The notes: a model not told the origin generated them from the letters alone. A stretch of DNA of 64,000 nucleotides from an uncultured Lachnospiraceae bacterium (GCA_910578885.1 CAJTSH010000016.1:1-64000), one strand, 5' to 3'; positions 12,681-22,751 are shown, numbered from the stretch's first letter. Program-made: numbers and translations.

Positions 12681-15049
12681 TATTTAGTTATGGAATCACG
12701 TACGGGATAGGAATGATTGCGGGCTGGGAGGTGTCGGCATTTGTTCTTTTGATGTTATCGGCGGCGTATGCCGGGATGTTATACGTGCGGAAATATGCGA
12801 AGAAAAAGAAGTTTCCTGCGGAGCTGTTTTTACTGCTGATGTGTTCCATGTTTTTTGGATGGGAAATTTACAGGGGCTATCAGAACGGAATGGAAGCCAG
12901 TTATCTGGGACAAATCATAGATTATTACAGCGGATGGAATTTTCGCGGACCGCTGGATCTGAGATATGGGTGGCTTTTGCTTTCGCTCCTGCTTTTGGCT
13001 GGCGTGTGGTTTTACCGTATCTGCGAGAAGTACTTTTGGGCAAAGTCAGGAATTGCTGTCGGCTGTTTTGGCATAGTTCTGTGGCAGGCAATGGAAGAAG
13101 TTCCCTGGGAACCGATTCCGATAGCCGCGCTGCTTTTCCTTGGACTGGAGGGGACTGTGTTATATATCCGGCAGAAGGTGCAAAGGAGCGTACAGGTAGG
13201 GCGCAGGGAACTATTTCCGCTATTGGCAGGAACCGTTGTAATTGCTGCCGTTCTTCCGGTATCAGAACGGCCCTTTTCTTGGGAGAAGGTGGAAAATTTG
13301 TGGCATGAGGCGGGGAATGCGTTAAATGAACTGGCTATTAATCTCGCTTATGGGAATGAGGACAATGAGTTTTCCGTGGGAGTAACAGGTTTTTCGGAAG
13401 ATCATGAGAGCTTTTGGGGCAGGCTGATAGACAGGGATATCAGAGAATTAATGGAGGTATCCACCTATACCGGTTCAGGGACGCAGAGCAGATATTTTGC
13501 CGGAGTAATCAAGGACACCTTTGAGGACGACAACTGGACGGAGGAGGGAGAAGCGGAGCAGGTCTATCAGAATGGGGAGATAGGAAGTGAACAGCAATGG
13601 GAGATTTGGGAGCATCTTTATTATCTGTATCAGTCGGGCTTAAAGGGGAGTGAGGACGAGCATTTCTGTCAGAATTACACCTACTCCTTCCGCTATGAAA
13701 GATTGCATACGGGCGTGTTATTTTATCCGGCGAACACCTATCAGATTTTTCCGGAGGATAGGGACATACGCATTGATATAGCCGGAAGTAATCTAAAGTT
13801 TGCCCAAAAACAGAGGAGCGGAGATATCTATCAGATATCGGCGTTAGCTATGAACCTGGAACAGGAAAATCTGGTAGAATATTTAAGAAAGGCGACTGCG
13901 CAGGACTTATCCGGTGAATCAGAGACGGTAGAAGAAGCAGAGACGGTAGAAGAAGCAGAGACGGGGGATACGCTTTTTGAAGAGTGTGTGAGGCGGATGA
14001 GTATTAAAGACGAGGAAATATCCGAGATTATGTCGGATAGCTGGGCATCGGAACGTATGAAGCGGGAGCAGGAAATCCGGAAAAAAGATCTTCAGCTTCC
14101 AAATACGATTTCAACGGATATGGAACTTTTGGCAGCAGAACTGACAGCCGGAATCGACAATGATTATGACAAGGTGCAGGCGATTCTCCGTTATTTAAAA
14201 AAAGAGGGGGGATTTTCCTATTCAAAAGAGCCGAAAGAAACGCCGGAAGGCAGCTCTGTGATGGACACATTTCTGTTTGACAGCAGGGAAGGGTATTGCA
14301 CCTATTTTGCAACGGCGCTTGCCCTGCTTTGCCGGTTATCTGGAATACCGGCGCGCTATGTAGAAGGATTTTCCGTGAAATATGAGCAGGGAGAGAAAGG
14401 CTGGTATCCGATATGGGGAAGCGACGCACATGCGTGGACACAGGTCTATCTCACCGGATTCGGCTGGATGGATGTAGATGCCTCGCCCGGATATCAGACG
14501 GGCGGCGGAAATTGGCGTAATATGGCGGCCGCCTATGCACAGGAGGGAGACAGGGATCATCCGAAAGGGACGGAAGCGCCGGAGCCGGCGTCAGAATCGA
14601 GAGAGAGCGGGGAGTCTTTCAATCGCCTGCAAATTGGATTCAAAGAACTTTTTGGATGGATTTGTGCGGGTATTGTCTGTTTCATTTTATTGCTGCTGAT
14701 GGGAAGGGCGGTTATGGCATGGCGGTTTCGCAGAGCGGGGAGAAGGAAGCAGACGGAAATTCTGATGCGCCGCCTGCTTGGCAGTCTGAAGGGACGCACG
14801 GAAGGAATAACATTAGACGAGACGCTTCGTATGTATCGAAAACGGCTGAGAGTAAGCGGAGTGTGCGGGGAGGAAACGATTCAAGTGTTCGAGTGGTATG
14901 AGGGCGTGCGTTATGGAAACTGCCCGATAGAAAAGGAGGATATCAAAAGATTAGAGAATATCTGTGAGAAAGAGCGAAAACAAACAAGGAAGTACAAAAA
15001 AATGCGGCTTCTAAGAAAAATAAAGGGACGAACCGGTAAAATTGTATGA
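12677..15049 (+). CDS. membrane-anchored transglutaminase-like protein (TgpA type)
   Basis: The 790-aa protein has about six hydrophobic segments in the first ~200 residues, a large external region with the transglutaminase core, a later membrane segment (about residues 665-690) and a C-terminal DUF4129-like cytoplasmic tail. The catalytic triad is visible: C541 (GYCTYFATALALLCR), H585 (DAHAWTQVYL) and D601 (DVDASPGY). The ATG overlaps the DUF58 stop (ATGA). Around 13921-13965 the repeat ETVEEAETVEEAET indicates a small tandem duplication (GAGACGGTAGAAGAAGCA unit). A role in cell-surface protein processing or cross-linking is inferred; the substrate is unknown. Confidence 0.88.
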   Translation: MIFSYGITYGIGMIAGWEVSAFVLLMLSAAYAGMLYVRKYAKKKKFPAELFLLLMCSMFFGWEIYRGYQNGMEASYLGQIIDYYSGWNFRGPLDLRYGWLLLSLLLLAGVWFYRICEKYFWAKSGIAVGCFGIVLWQAMEEVPWEPIPIAALLFLGLEGTVLYIRQKVQRSVQVGRRELFPLLAGTVVIAAVLPVSERPFSWEKVENLWHEAGNALNELAINLAYGNEDNEFSVGVTGFSEDHESFWGRLIDRDIRELMEVSTYTGSGTQSRYFAGVIKDTFEDDNWTEEGEAEQVYQNGEIGSEQQWEIWEHLYYLYQSGLKGSEDEHFCQNYTYSFRYERLHTGVLFYPANTYQIFPEDRDIRIDIAGSNLKFAQKQRSGDIYQISALAMNLEQENLVEYLRKATAQDLSGESETVEEAETVEEAETGDTLFEECVRRMSIKDEEISEIMSDSWASERMKREQEIRKKDLQLPNTISTDMELLAAELTAGIDNDYDKVQAILRYLKKEGGFSYSKEPKETPEGSSVMDTFLFDSREGYCTYFATALALLCRLSGIPARYVEGFSVKYEQGEKGWYPIWGSDAHAWTQVYLTGFGWMDVDASPGYQTGGGNWRNMAAAYAQEGDRDHPKGTEAPEPASESRESGESFNRLQIGFKELFGWICAGIVCFILLLLMGRAVMAWRFRRAGRRKQTEILMRRLLGSLKGRTEGITLDETLRMYRKRLRVSGVCGEETIQVFEWYEGVRYGNCPIEKEDIKRLENICEKERKQTRKYKKMRLLRKIKGRTGKIV

Positions 15050-15155
15050 TATTCTGCATTGTGCGTTGAAAACATTTTGCAAATGTGGTAATATTAAACA
15101 TATATATGATTTGGAATGGGATTATATTGGTCATATATAACAAAACTGCAAGTAC

Positions 15156-17744
15156 ATGAAAAAGGACTGTACGATACAGATGGTGGTGGATATGAAAGGA
15201 AGAAACATCGTCCTGATTGTGGATGATAACGAGGTTGATCGTGAATTACTAAAAGAAATACTCTCGGATGAGTATGAAATACTTCTGACATCCAATGGGA
15301 GAGATGCATTGGATATTCTAAAGAAACAAAAGCGTATATCCGCAATTATTCTGGACTTGCTTATGCCGGTGATGGATGGCTATGAATTTCTGGAGCAGTG
15401 CGGACAATTGGAAGAGCTGGAAAATATACCGGTGATCGTATCTACCGTGAATGAGGATAAGGAGCAGGAGGTCAAATGCCTGCAGCTAGGAGCCTGGGAT
15501 ATGGTGAGGAAACCGTATCAACCGGAGATTATGAGGTTTCGTTTAAGGAATGCTATTGAGCGGAGTGAGCTTCATGTGCTGCAGGAGCTGCGCTATCGGG
15601 AGCAGTATGACACATTGACTGGCTTATACAAAAAAGAGAAGTTTGTCAAGGAATTGAAGCGGCTGTTTAAGAAATGTCCAACCGAGAGTTTTACAATGGT
15701 GCACATGGATATCTATAAGTTCCAGCTATTCAATGCTTTTTACGGGAGAAATGAGGGAGACAGGCTGTTAAAGTTTATTGCAGATGTTATCCGCGCTTAT
15801 TCGGAGAATTTCAAGCACATTATCTATTGCAGGGAAGAAGCGGATGTGTTTAACTTCTGTATCAGCGGTGTGGGTCAGGAGAGCTTGCTGCAATATTTTG
15901 CAGAGACTAGAAAGCGTCTGAATAAATATAAAAGAGATTATGATATCGTTCCGGTGTTTGGCGTCTATGTGATTGAAGACAGGGAGCTGCCAGTCAATGA
16001 GATGATTGACAGGGCGAAGCTTGCCAGTAAGAAATGCAAAGGCAATTATATGAAGAATTATGCCTTTTACGAAGAGGATCTGGAGCAGGATATTGTAAAA
16101 GAACAGTTGATTGTGAACAATATGAACGCCGCGTTGGAGGCAGAGGAGTTTCTGATATACTTACAGCCGAAGTATGATCTGCGGTTCAATACGATTGACG
16201 GTGCAGAGGCATTGATACGCTGGCGGAATAAGTATGGACAGATGATGTCGCCGGGAGAGTTTATACCGGTGTTTGAGCGGAACGGATTTATCATGAAGCT
16301 GGACTACTATGTCTGGGAGCATGTCTGCAAGCTGCTTCGCAAATGGCTGAACGAGGGGAAGAAGCCTTATCCTATATCGGTAAATATGTCCAGAGTCAGC
16401 CTGTATAATCCGAATCTGGTAGAACTGATCTGTCAGTTGGTTGTGAAATATGACATTCCTCCGGCATTGCTGCAGTTAGAACTGACCGAGAGCGCCTACA
16501 CGAGTAATCCGGTCGCCATCAGAGAGGCGATGAGCGCCTTGCAGAAAAACGGTTTTTCCATTTTGATGGATGATTTTGGAAGCGGCTACTCTTCCTTGAA
16601 TGTATTAAAAGACATTGCAGTAGATGTATTGAAGATAGATATGAAATTCCTTGCAGACTGCGATATGCCCGGAAGAGGAGAGAATATCCTGGCCTCGGTT
16701 ATCCGTATGGCGAAGTGGCTGAATATGCCGGTCATTGCGGAGGGCGTGGAGAAAAGAGAACAGGTATCCTTCCTGCGGAGCATTGGCTGTGAGTATGTGC
16801 AGGGATACTATTATGCAAAGCCTATGCCGGTGGAAGAGTATGAGCAGCTTGCATTTTCAAGTGAAAGTGTTCGTCAGGAGAGCAGAGAGGCAGAGGCGGT
16901 CAGTATGGATAGTCTCTGGTCCTCCGCTTCCCAGATGGAGCTGATGTTTTCAAATATGCTGCAGGCAGTTGCATTTTATGAATATGACGTATCCGGCCTG
17001 GATATTATCCGGGTCAACAATGCTTATTATGACTTGTTTGGTTACGAGGATATCAATGAAGCGAAGGGCAATGTGCTGAGCGTGGTAAATGAGGATTACC
17101 GGCATAGAGTTACCGCAGCGTTTAAACGTGCCGTAACCTTGCGGGATGTTGCAGAGTGTGAATTTGTCCGGGAAATGAAAGGCGGAGGAAGAATCTGGGT
17201 CAATCTCAAGTTAAAATATATCAATCAGATCGGGACCAAGCATGTGGTTTTTGGTATGCTGACGGATGTGACGGAGCGGAAGGAAATTGACAGAGAGCTG
17301 AGCAAATATCGGGCGGCAGTATCGACGTCAGGCAGAGCAGAAAAGACCGTATTGATTGTTGATGATCTCGAGCTGGCGCGGGTAGCGCTGGCGGATATTT
17401 TCAGAAGCGGCTATCGCGTCTTACAGGCGGCGAATGGACAGCAGGCGTTGGCTCTTTTGAGAGACTGCCGGTATGAGGTGGATCTGGTTCTTCTGGATAT
17501 GATTATGCCGGTCATGGATGGGCGGGTCTTTTTGCAAAAGAAGCAGGAGATTCCGGAAATGGAAGGGATACCAATTATTATTATTACTGCGGATGATTCT
17601 TCCAAATTACAGGCGGATACGATAACGATGGGAGTGCGGGATTATATCACGAAGCCCTTTGTGAAAGAAGTAGTGCTCCGCCGGGTGGGCAATGTTTTAG
17701 AATCCGCTCAATACTATGGGGAAATCTTAAAGAATTGCAAGTAG
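15156..17744 (+). CDS. REC-GGDEF-like-EAL-PAS-REC c-di-GMP signalling protein
   Basis: The protein is about 862 aa and cytoplasmic. A receiver domain lies near residues 15-135 (VDDNE, phospho-Asp in ILDLLMPVMDG). A diguanylate-cyclase-like domain follows (about 150-300) in which GGDEF is replaced by REEADVF, so it is probably inactive. An EAL phosphodiesterase domain has EALIRW and DDFGSGYSSL, so it is probably active. A PAS domain (about 605-720) precedes a second receiver (about 728-850, LLDMIMPVMDG). Overall it should degrade c-di-GMP under dual phosphorylation control. ATGs at 15156, 15180 and 15192 are possible starts; none has a strong ribosome site. No kinase gene is adjacent. Confidence 0.85.
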   Translation: MKKDCTIQMVVDMKGRNIVLIVDDNEVDRELLKEILSDEYEILLTSNGRDALDILKKQKRISAIILDLLMPVMDGYEFLEQCGQLEELENIPVIVSTVNEDKEQEVKCLQLGAWDMVRKPYQPEIMRFRLRNAIERSELHVLQELRYREQYDTLTGLYKKEKFVKELKRLFKKCPTESFTMVHMDIYKFQLFNAFYGRNEGDRLLKFIADVIRAYSENFKHIIYCREEADVFNFCISGVGQESLLQYFAETRKRLNKYKRDYDIVPVFGVYVIEDRELPVNEMIDRAKLASKKCKGNYMKNYAFYEEDLEQDIVKEQLIVNNMNAALEAEEFLIYLQPKYDLRFNTIDGAEALIRWRNKYGQMMSPGEFIPVFERNGFIMKLDYYVWEHVCKLLRKWLNEGKKPYPISVNMSRVSLYNPNLVELICQLVVKYDIPPALLQLELTESAYTSNPVAIREAMSALQKNGFSILMDDFGSGYSSLNVLKDIAVDVLKIDMKFLADCDMPGRGENILASVIRMAKWLNMPVIAEGVEKREQVSFLRSIGCEYVQGYYYAKPMPVEEYEQLAFSSESVRQESREAEAVSMDSLWSSASQMELMFSNMLQAVAFYEYDVSGLDIIRVNNAYYDLFGYEDINEAKGNVLSVVNEDYRHRVTAAFKRAVTLRDVAECEFVREMKGGGRIWVNLKLKYINQIGTKHVVFGMLTDVTERKEIDRELSKYRAAVSTSGRAEKTVLIVDDLELARVALADIFRSGYRVLQAANGQQALALLRDCRYEVDLVLLDMIMPVMDGRVFLQKKQEIPEMEGIPIIIITADDSSKLQADTITMGVRDYITKPFVKEVVLRRVGNVLESAQYYGEILKNCK

Positions 17745-17816
17745 TTAATTTTCACAAAAAGAACCCCTTGTGTATTCGCAAAATTGTACAAAAATCATTT
17801 TAAAGTCAAAAAAGTC

Positions 17817-17845
17817 TTACAAAAATAAGGAAAAAGTGTTACAAT
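17817..17845 (+). promoter_or_regulatory. promoter upstream of carD-like gene
   Basis: TTACAA (17817-17822), 17-bp spacer, TACAAT (17840-17845). Confidence 0.6.
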
Positions 17846-17858
17846 ATATTTCACAAAA

Positions 17859-17902
17859 GAAATCCGTTTCGTCCAGATTGGACGTGGCGGATTTTGTTTT
17901 TT
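17859..17902 (+). terminator. leader hairpin with T tract before the CarD-like gene
   Basis: AAATCCG pairs with CGGATTT around an inner GTCC/GGAC and is followed by TGTTTTTT. It lies only a few bases after the predicted start at about 17852, so it may be an attenuator. It could also terminate the EAL gene upstream. Confidence 0.6.
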
Positions 17903-17959
17903 CCGATGCAGTAAGTTTGAGTGACTACAGCATGAAACGCAGGAAGAAGGAGGTCTGAG

Positions 17960-18478
17960 ATGTTTAAAGAAGGAGAATATATCGTATATGGAACAACCGG
18001 TGTTTGTCAGGTGATGGATATCGGAAAGATGGATCTATCCGGAGCTGCAAAGGATAGGCTTTATTATACCTTGATTCCGGTAGGCGAAAAAGATGGGAGA
18101 ATTTATACGCCGGTGGATAACCAGAAGGTTGTGATACGAAGTGTGCTGACCAGAGAACAGGCAGAGAACTTAATCAATGGAATGAAAGGGATTGAGACAA
18201 TATGGGTGGCGGACGAGAAACGCAGGGAACAGACTTATAAAGAAGTGCTTTACAGATGTGACTGCAGAGAATGGGTGAAAATTATTAAAACTTTGTATTT
18301 AAGAAAAAAATCCAGACTGGCAGAGGGAAAAAAGGTAACGGCGGTGGATGAGAAATATCTAAAAATTGCAGAAGCGAATCTGTATGGGGAACTGGCGATT
18401 GCACTTGAAATGAAAAAAGACGAGGTAGAATCATACATTTTCAAACGTATTTCCGAACAGGAACTGGCGGAAGCCTGA
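17960..18478 (+). CDS. CarD-family transcriptional regulator
   Basis: The 172-aa protein has an N-terminal Tudor-like RNA polymerase-interacting domain (MFKEGEYIVYGTTGVCQVMDI, YYTLIP, IYTPVDN) and a helical C-terminal domain. CarD/CdnL proteins bind the RNA polymerase beta subunit and stabilise open promoters. An AGGAGG lies seven bases before the ATG. It is monocistronic or weakly linked to ldh, 65 bases downstream. Confidence 0.9.
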   Translation: MFKEGEYIVYGTTGVCQVMDIGKMDLSGAAKDRLYYTLIPVGEKDGRIYTPVDNQKVVIRSVLTREQAENLINGMKGIETIWVADEKRREQTYKEVLYRCDCREWVKIIKTLYLRKKSRLAEGKKVTAVDEKYLKIAEANLYGELAIALEMKKDEVESYIFKRISEQELAEA

Positions 18479-18543
18479 TGAATTTTATTTGATAAATTGA
18501 GTATCCTAATTATGGAATAAACCATTCAAAAAGGGGGAAAGAT

Positions 18544-19503
18544 ATGGCAGACAATGAAAATGTGATCACAACCAGAAAGGCAGTGATGATAGGCTGTGGA
18601 TTCGTAGGCTCTGCATCTGCATTTGCACTGATGCAGACGGGGCTTTTTTCGGAAATGGTGTTGATTGACGCTGACAAAAAGCGTGCCGAGGGAGAAGCTA
18701 TGGACATCAGTCATGGCGTGCCATTTGCCAGTCCAATGAAAATCTATGCAGGAGATTATGAGGATGTGGGAGATGCGACTGTCATTATCATTACGGCAGG
18801 AGCAAATCAAAAGCCGGGAGAATCAAGGCTTGATCTGGTGCATAAAAACGTAGAGATTTTTCGGTCTATCATACCGAAAATCACAGCACAGGGATTTGAA
18901 GGCATTCTGCTGGTCGTGAGCAATCCGGTGGATATTTTAACTTATACGGCATTAAAATTGTCCGGCTATCCGGCAAACCGGGTCATAGGCTCAGGGACTG
19001 TACTGGACACCGCAAGATTGAAGTTCGAGATAGGACAGCATCTGGGGGTAGACAGCCGCAGCGTACATGCTTTCATTATCGGAGAACATGGAGACAGTGA
19101 GCTTGCCGCATGGAGTTCGGCAACGGTGGCGGGACTGCCGATTGATGATTTCTGTGAATTACGGGGGCATTTCAATCATGCGGAGGCTACCGAGCAGATA
19201 TTCCAGAATGTAAAGAACAGTGCGTATGAAATCATAGAGCGCAAGATGGCGACCTATTACGGTATTGCAATGGCGGTGAAACGGATTTGCGAGGCGATTG
19301 TCCGGGATGAGGAATCTATTTTGCCGGTATCCTGTTATATGAACGGAGAAAATGGGATTTCCGGAGTGGTTCTGAGTATGCCTGCAATTCTTGGGGCAAA
19401 TGGAATCGAGAAGCTGATACCGGTTTCTTTGAATGAAGAGGAGGGCGTAAAGTTAAAACGCTCCGCAGAAACCTTAAAGGAAATCCTACGGGATATACGA
19501 TAG
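18544..19503 (+). CDS. ldh: L-lactate dehydrogenase
   Basis: The 319-aa cytosolic enzyme reduces pyruvate to L-lactate with NADH. The NAD-binding motif GCGFVGSASA is at residues 18-27 and the ITAGANQKPGESRLDL loop carries the substrate arginine. The catalytic His182 is in IGEHGDSELAAWS, which distinguishes it from malate dehydrogenase. Its length is typical. An AAAGGGGGAAAG ribosome site precedes the ATG. It serves fermentative NAD regeneration, fitting the nearby pta. Confidence 0.95.
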   Translation: MADNENVITTRKAVMIGCGFVGSASAFALMQTGLFSEMVLIDADKKRAEGEAMDISHGVPFASPMKIYAGDYEDVGDATVIIITAGANQKPGESRLDLVHKNVEIFRSIIPKITAQGFEGILLVVSNPVDILTYTALKLSGYPANRVIGSGTVLDTARLKFEIGQHLGVDSRSVHAFIIGEHGDSELAAWSSATVAGLPIDDFCELRGHFNHAEATEQIFQNVKNSAYEIIERKMATYYGIAMAVKRICEAIVRDEESILPVSCYMNGENGISGVVLSMPAILGANGIEKLIPVSLNEEEGVKLKRSAETLKEILRDIR

Positions 19504-19671
19504 GAACGGACGGATAAAAATGGAAGAGATGGAAATTTTTATGTTCCCTAAAAAATACAATAAGAAATTGTATTAAATAAAGTTCATGTATTGCAAATAA
19601 ATAAAAACCGTATAGAATAATAATCGGTAAATAAATTATTTGAAATATATAAGAGAAGAGGTAAGAGAACT

Positions 19672-20661
19672 ATGGCAGTACTTGGCTTTGGACAAATGAT
19701 CAGCATGTTGAAAAAGAGCCCGAAGAAGATTGTATTTACAGAAGGGACAGACCCGCGTATCTTAGAGGCGGCGTCCCGGCTTCTGGCAAGCAATTTCTTA
19801 AGTCCGATTCTGGTTGGAGATGCAGAGGAGATTGCAAATGCAGCCGAAGAAAGCGGATATAATATCCGGGGCGCGGAAGTAATCGATCCGAAAAATTTTG
19901 ACAGAATGGATGAGATGGCGGAGTTGTTCTGCGAGCTTCGTAAGAGCAAGGGAGTGACTATGGAGCAAGCGAAACAGACGCTGTTGCAAGCTAATTATTT
20001 TGGTACGATGCTGGTGAAAATGGGGCTGGCACATGCGCTTTTAGGCGGAGCTACCTATTCCACCGCTGATACGGTCCGTCCAGCGCTTCAGTTAATTAAG
20101 ACGAAGCCGGGAAGCAGCATTGTTTCATCCTGCTTTATTCTGGTCCGCCCGGCAGCAACCGGTGACAATGAGGTGTTTGCAATGGGCGACTGTGCCATCA
20201 ATATCCATCCGACAGAGGACGAGCTGGTGGAGATTGCCCTTGAGACTTGCCAGTGTGCAAGAATCTTCGGTGTGGATCCTAAGGTGGCTTTTTTGAGCTA
20301 TTCAACCTTTGGCTCCGGTAAAGGCGAGGATGTGGATAAAATGCGCAATGCTGCGGCTAAGACCAAAGCGAAGGCGCCTGATATTCCAATCGCAGGAGAG
20401 CTTCAGTTTGACGCAGCGGTATCTCCGCGTGTAGCACGTACCAAGTGTCCGGAGTCCGAGGTTGCAGGACATGCCAATACCTTTATTTTCCCGGATATCA
20501 ATGCGGGAAATATCGGTTACAAGATTGCGCAGCGTATGGGTAATTTCGAAGCATATGGTCCGATTCTGCTCGGACTTAGCGCGCCGATCAATGATTTGTC
20601 CCGTGGGTGCAGCGCATCTGAGGTATATTCTATGGCAATTATTACGGCTGCTCTGGCATAG
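19672..20661 (+). CDS. pta: phosphate acetyltransferase
   Basis: The 329-aa protein is a full-length class I phosphotransacetylase that interconverts acetyl-CoA and acetyl phosphate. Recognisable segments are KIVFTEGTDPRILEAASRLL, SSCFILVRP and a C-terminal NTFIFPDINAGNIGYK. It lacks the long N-terminal extension of the enterobacterial enzyme. ackA is usually the next gene in Clostridia but is not here; a strong terminator follows at 20775-20800. It therefore stands alone downstream of ldh. Confidence 0.95.
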   Translation: MAVLGFGQMISMLKKSPKKIVFTEGTDPRILEAASRLLASNFLSPILVGDAEEIANAAEESGYNIRGAEVIDPKNFDRMDEMAELFCELRKSKGVTMEQAKQTLLQANYFGTMLVKMGLAHALLGGATYSTADTVRPALQLIKTKPGSSIVSSCFILVRPAATGDNEVFAMGDCAINIHPTEDELVEIALETCQCARIFGVDPKVAFLSYSTFGSGKGEDVDKMRNAAAKTKAKAPDIPIAGELQFDAAVSPRVARTKCPESEVAGHANTFIFPDINAGNIGYKIAQRMGNFEAYGPILLGLSAPINDLSRGCSASEVYSMAIITAALA

Positions 20662-20774
20662 GCAGGGAAGCTGCTTTGTGCATGAGGTCTGTGCGGAAAG
20701 ATAAGTACTTTTTAAGAACAGTGCAAAAAGACCAATGTATGGGAAATTCTGCGGGATTTCTCATACCAGACAGA

Positions 20775-20800
20775 GAATCCGGCAAGGCCGGATTCTTTTT
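20775..20800 (+). terminator. terminator of pta
   Basis: GAATCCGGC-AAG-GCCGGATTC followed by TTTTT; a perfect 9-bp stem. Confidence 0.9.
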
Positions 20801-20894
20801 GTATCTTAGGAAAGACCTTGTTGCTGTGGGTTTGCTGATTATGTTTTGCAAAGACGCAGAAAGTTTATAATGAGATAAAGGATAGGATGTAATT

Positions 20895-21731
20895 ATGTTG
20901 AAAATCGGATGTCATTTATCTTCCTCAAAGGGTTATCTGGCTATGGGGAAGACAGCAGTAGAAATAGGAGCCAATACATTTCAGTTTTTTACGAGGAATC
21001 CAAGAGGCGGAGCGGTGAAACCTCTGGATCTGGAGGATATGAGAGCATATGTGGAATTTGCGGGGGAACATGGAATTGGCCCGATATTGGCGCATGCGCC
21101 TTATACTTTGAATGCATGTGCGAAGGATGAAGGTCTGCGGGAGTTTGCAAAAAATGTGATGGAGGAAGATTTGATGCGCTTATCCTACATTCCGGGGGCG
21201 ATGTATAATTTTCATCCGGGCAGTCATGTGAAACAAGGCAGTGAAGCCGGGATTGAACTGATTGCAAGACATTTAAATTCAATTTTAAGGGAGGACCAGC
21301 AGACGACGGTGCTCCTTGAAACGATGGCGGGAAAAGGTTCCGAAGTGGGACGTACCTTTGAGGAACTTTGTGCAATTATAGACAGGGTAGAGTTAAAGGA
21401 GCATCTTGGCGTATGTCTGGATACCTGCCATGTATATGATGGTGAATATGATATCGTGAACCATCTGGACGAGGTATTGGAGAGCTTTGATGAGATTATT
21501 GGATTGTCAAGGCTTAAGGCAATCCATTTAAATGACAGCAAGAATCCTTTTGGAAGCCACAAGGACCGCCATGAGAAGATCGGAGAGGGAACGATAGGAC
21601 TTGAGGCGGTGGAGCGCATTATCAATCATCCGAAACTGCGGGAACTGCCGTTTTATCTGGAAACGCCGAATGAACTGCCGGGGTATGCGGCTGAAATTGC
21701 TCTGTTAAAAGAATATTATAGGGAATTTTAA
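20895..21731 (+). CDS. nfo: endonuclease IV (AP endonuclease)
   Basis: The 278-aa protein is a TIM-barrel AP endonuclease of base excision repair that cleaves 5' to abasic sites with three Zn ions. Motifs are IGCHLSSSKGY, NFHPGSH, LLETMAGKGSEVG, GVCLDTCHVYDGEYD, HLNDSKNPFGSHKDRHEKIGEG and LETPNE, which hold the metal-binding His/Asp/Glu residues. Its length is normal. Exonuclease III is also in the window. Confidence 0.96.
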   Translation: MLKIGCHLSSSKGYLAMGKTAVEIGANTFQFFTRNPRGGAVKPLDLEDMRAYVEFAGEHGIGPILAHAPYTLNACAKDEGLREFAKNVMEEDLMRLSYIPGAMYNFHPGSHVKQGSEAGIELIARHLNSILREDQQTTVLLETMAGKGSEVGRTFEELCAIIDRVELKEHLGVCLDTCHVYDGEYDIVNHLDEVLESFDEIIGLSRLKAIHLNDSKNPFGSHKDRHEKIGEGTIGLEAVERIINHPKLRELPFYLETPNELPGYAAEIALLKEYYREF

Positions 21732-21851
21732 AAAAATAATAAGAAATCGGTTAGCAATTGTTAGCATTTCTTTTCTATAATCATGATAATCTATAAATAG
21801 ATGAAAGCTTACGGAAGCAAAATAGGAAGGAAAACAAAAGAAGGTATTGGG

Positions 21852-22664
21852 ATGACAGAGTACAGGGAAAGGGATTACAGGAGGAACAGACGAACGGGAA
21901 GCAGGGGTGCAGGAAGAAGCAGCAGGGATAGGGCGCGGATAGCGGCGCGCCGCAGAAGGCTCAGGAGAAGACGCAGAATGATGCAGATTGCCATGAGGAT
22001 TGGGATGCTGGCAGCAGCAGTGTTTTTGATTGTATTGATTGCGGTCAAAATAGGTAAGCCAACATCCGATAGGGGAACGGTGTCGGCAGCAGGGCTGGAT
22101 GAATCGAAGGGAACAAAGGGACCGACGAAGGTCATACAGACGCCGCCGGATTATGATGTTCAGCTTTTGACAATTAACGAGTATTCCAGACCGGGGACGG
22201 CAATTGATGAAGTGAATGGCATTGTCGTGCATTATACGGCAAATCCCGGAACTACGGCAATGCAGAACCGGAGTTATTTTGAGGGTTTAAAAGACAGCCA
22301 TGATACGAGCGCCAGCAGCCATTTTATCATTGGAATGGATGGGGAACTGGTACAGTGCATTCCGTGCAACGAAGTTGCTTATGCATCTAATGACCGGAAT
22401 AATGATACGATTTCGGTTGAGTGCTGTATTCCGGACGATACAGGAAAATTTACGGATGATACGTACAAAACGCTGGTGCATCTCATTGCATGGCTTTGCG
22501 GCAGGTATGGCCTTACTACAGAACAGGTCATCCGCCATTATGATATTACAGGGAAAATGTGCCCGAAATATTATGTGGAACATGAGGATGCTTGGGATAA
22601 ACTGAAGCGTGATGTGGAGCAGTATATCGAAGATTATGGGGTGCTCTCGGAAGGGGTTGCGTAA
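21852..22664 (+). CDS. membrane-anchored N-acetylmuramoyl-L-alanine amidase (Amidase_2/PGRP fold)
   Basis: The protein of about 270 aa starts with a highly basic cytoplasmic stretch, then one membrane segment (MRIGMLAAAVFLIVLIAV), then the amidase domain. The zinc ligands are visible in IVVHYTANPG, VIRHYDITGK and KMCPKYY. It would cut the amide bond between MurNAc and L-Ala on the outer face of the membrane. ATG 21852 is chosen because AAGG is about ten bases upstream; ATG 21801 has no ribosome site. It may act in cell separation or spore-related remodelling. Confidence 0.88.
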   Translation: MTEYRERDYRRNRRTGSRGAGRSSRDRARIAARRRRLRRRRRMMQIAMRIGMLAAAVFLIVLIAVKIGKPTSDRGTVSAAGLDESKGTKGPTKVIQTPPDYDVQLLTINEYSRPGTAIDEVNGIVVHYTANPGTTAMQNRSYFEGLKDSHDTSASSHFIIGMDGELVQCIPCNEVAYASNDRNNDTISVECCIPDDTGKFTDDTYKTLVHLIAWLCGRYGLTTEQVIRHYDITGKMCPKYYVEHEDAWDKLKRDVEQYIEDYGVLSEGVA

Positions 22665-22751
22665 AATGCTTCATATAAAAATGCGGATTAGCCTTGCAAA
22701 ATATAACTTCATACAGTAGAATATAAGTACAACAATAGGATAGAGGGAAGT

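Noticed and set aside
13921..13965. Repeat as a CRISPR or satellite
   Set aside because: It is a short in-frame duplication (ETVEEA) inside the transglutaminase gene.
17770..17958. 62-aa ORF before the CarD-like gene
   Set aside because: It spans a promoter and a terminator hairpin, has no ribosome site and its composition is unlike a protein.
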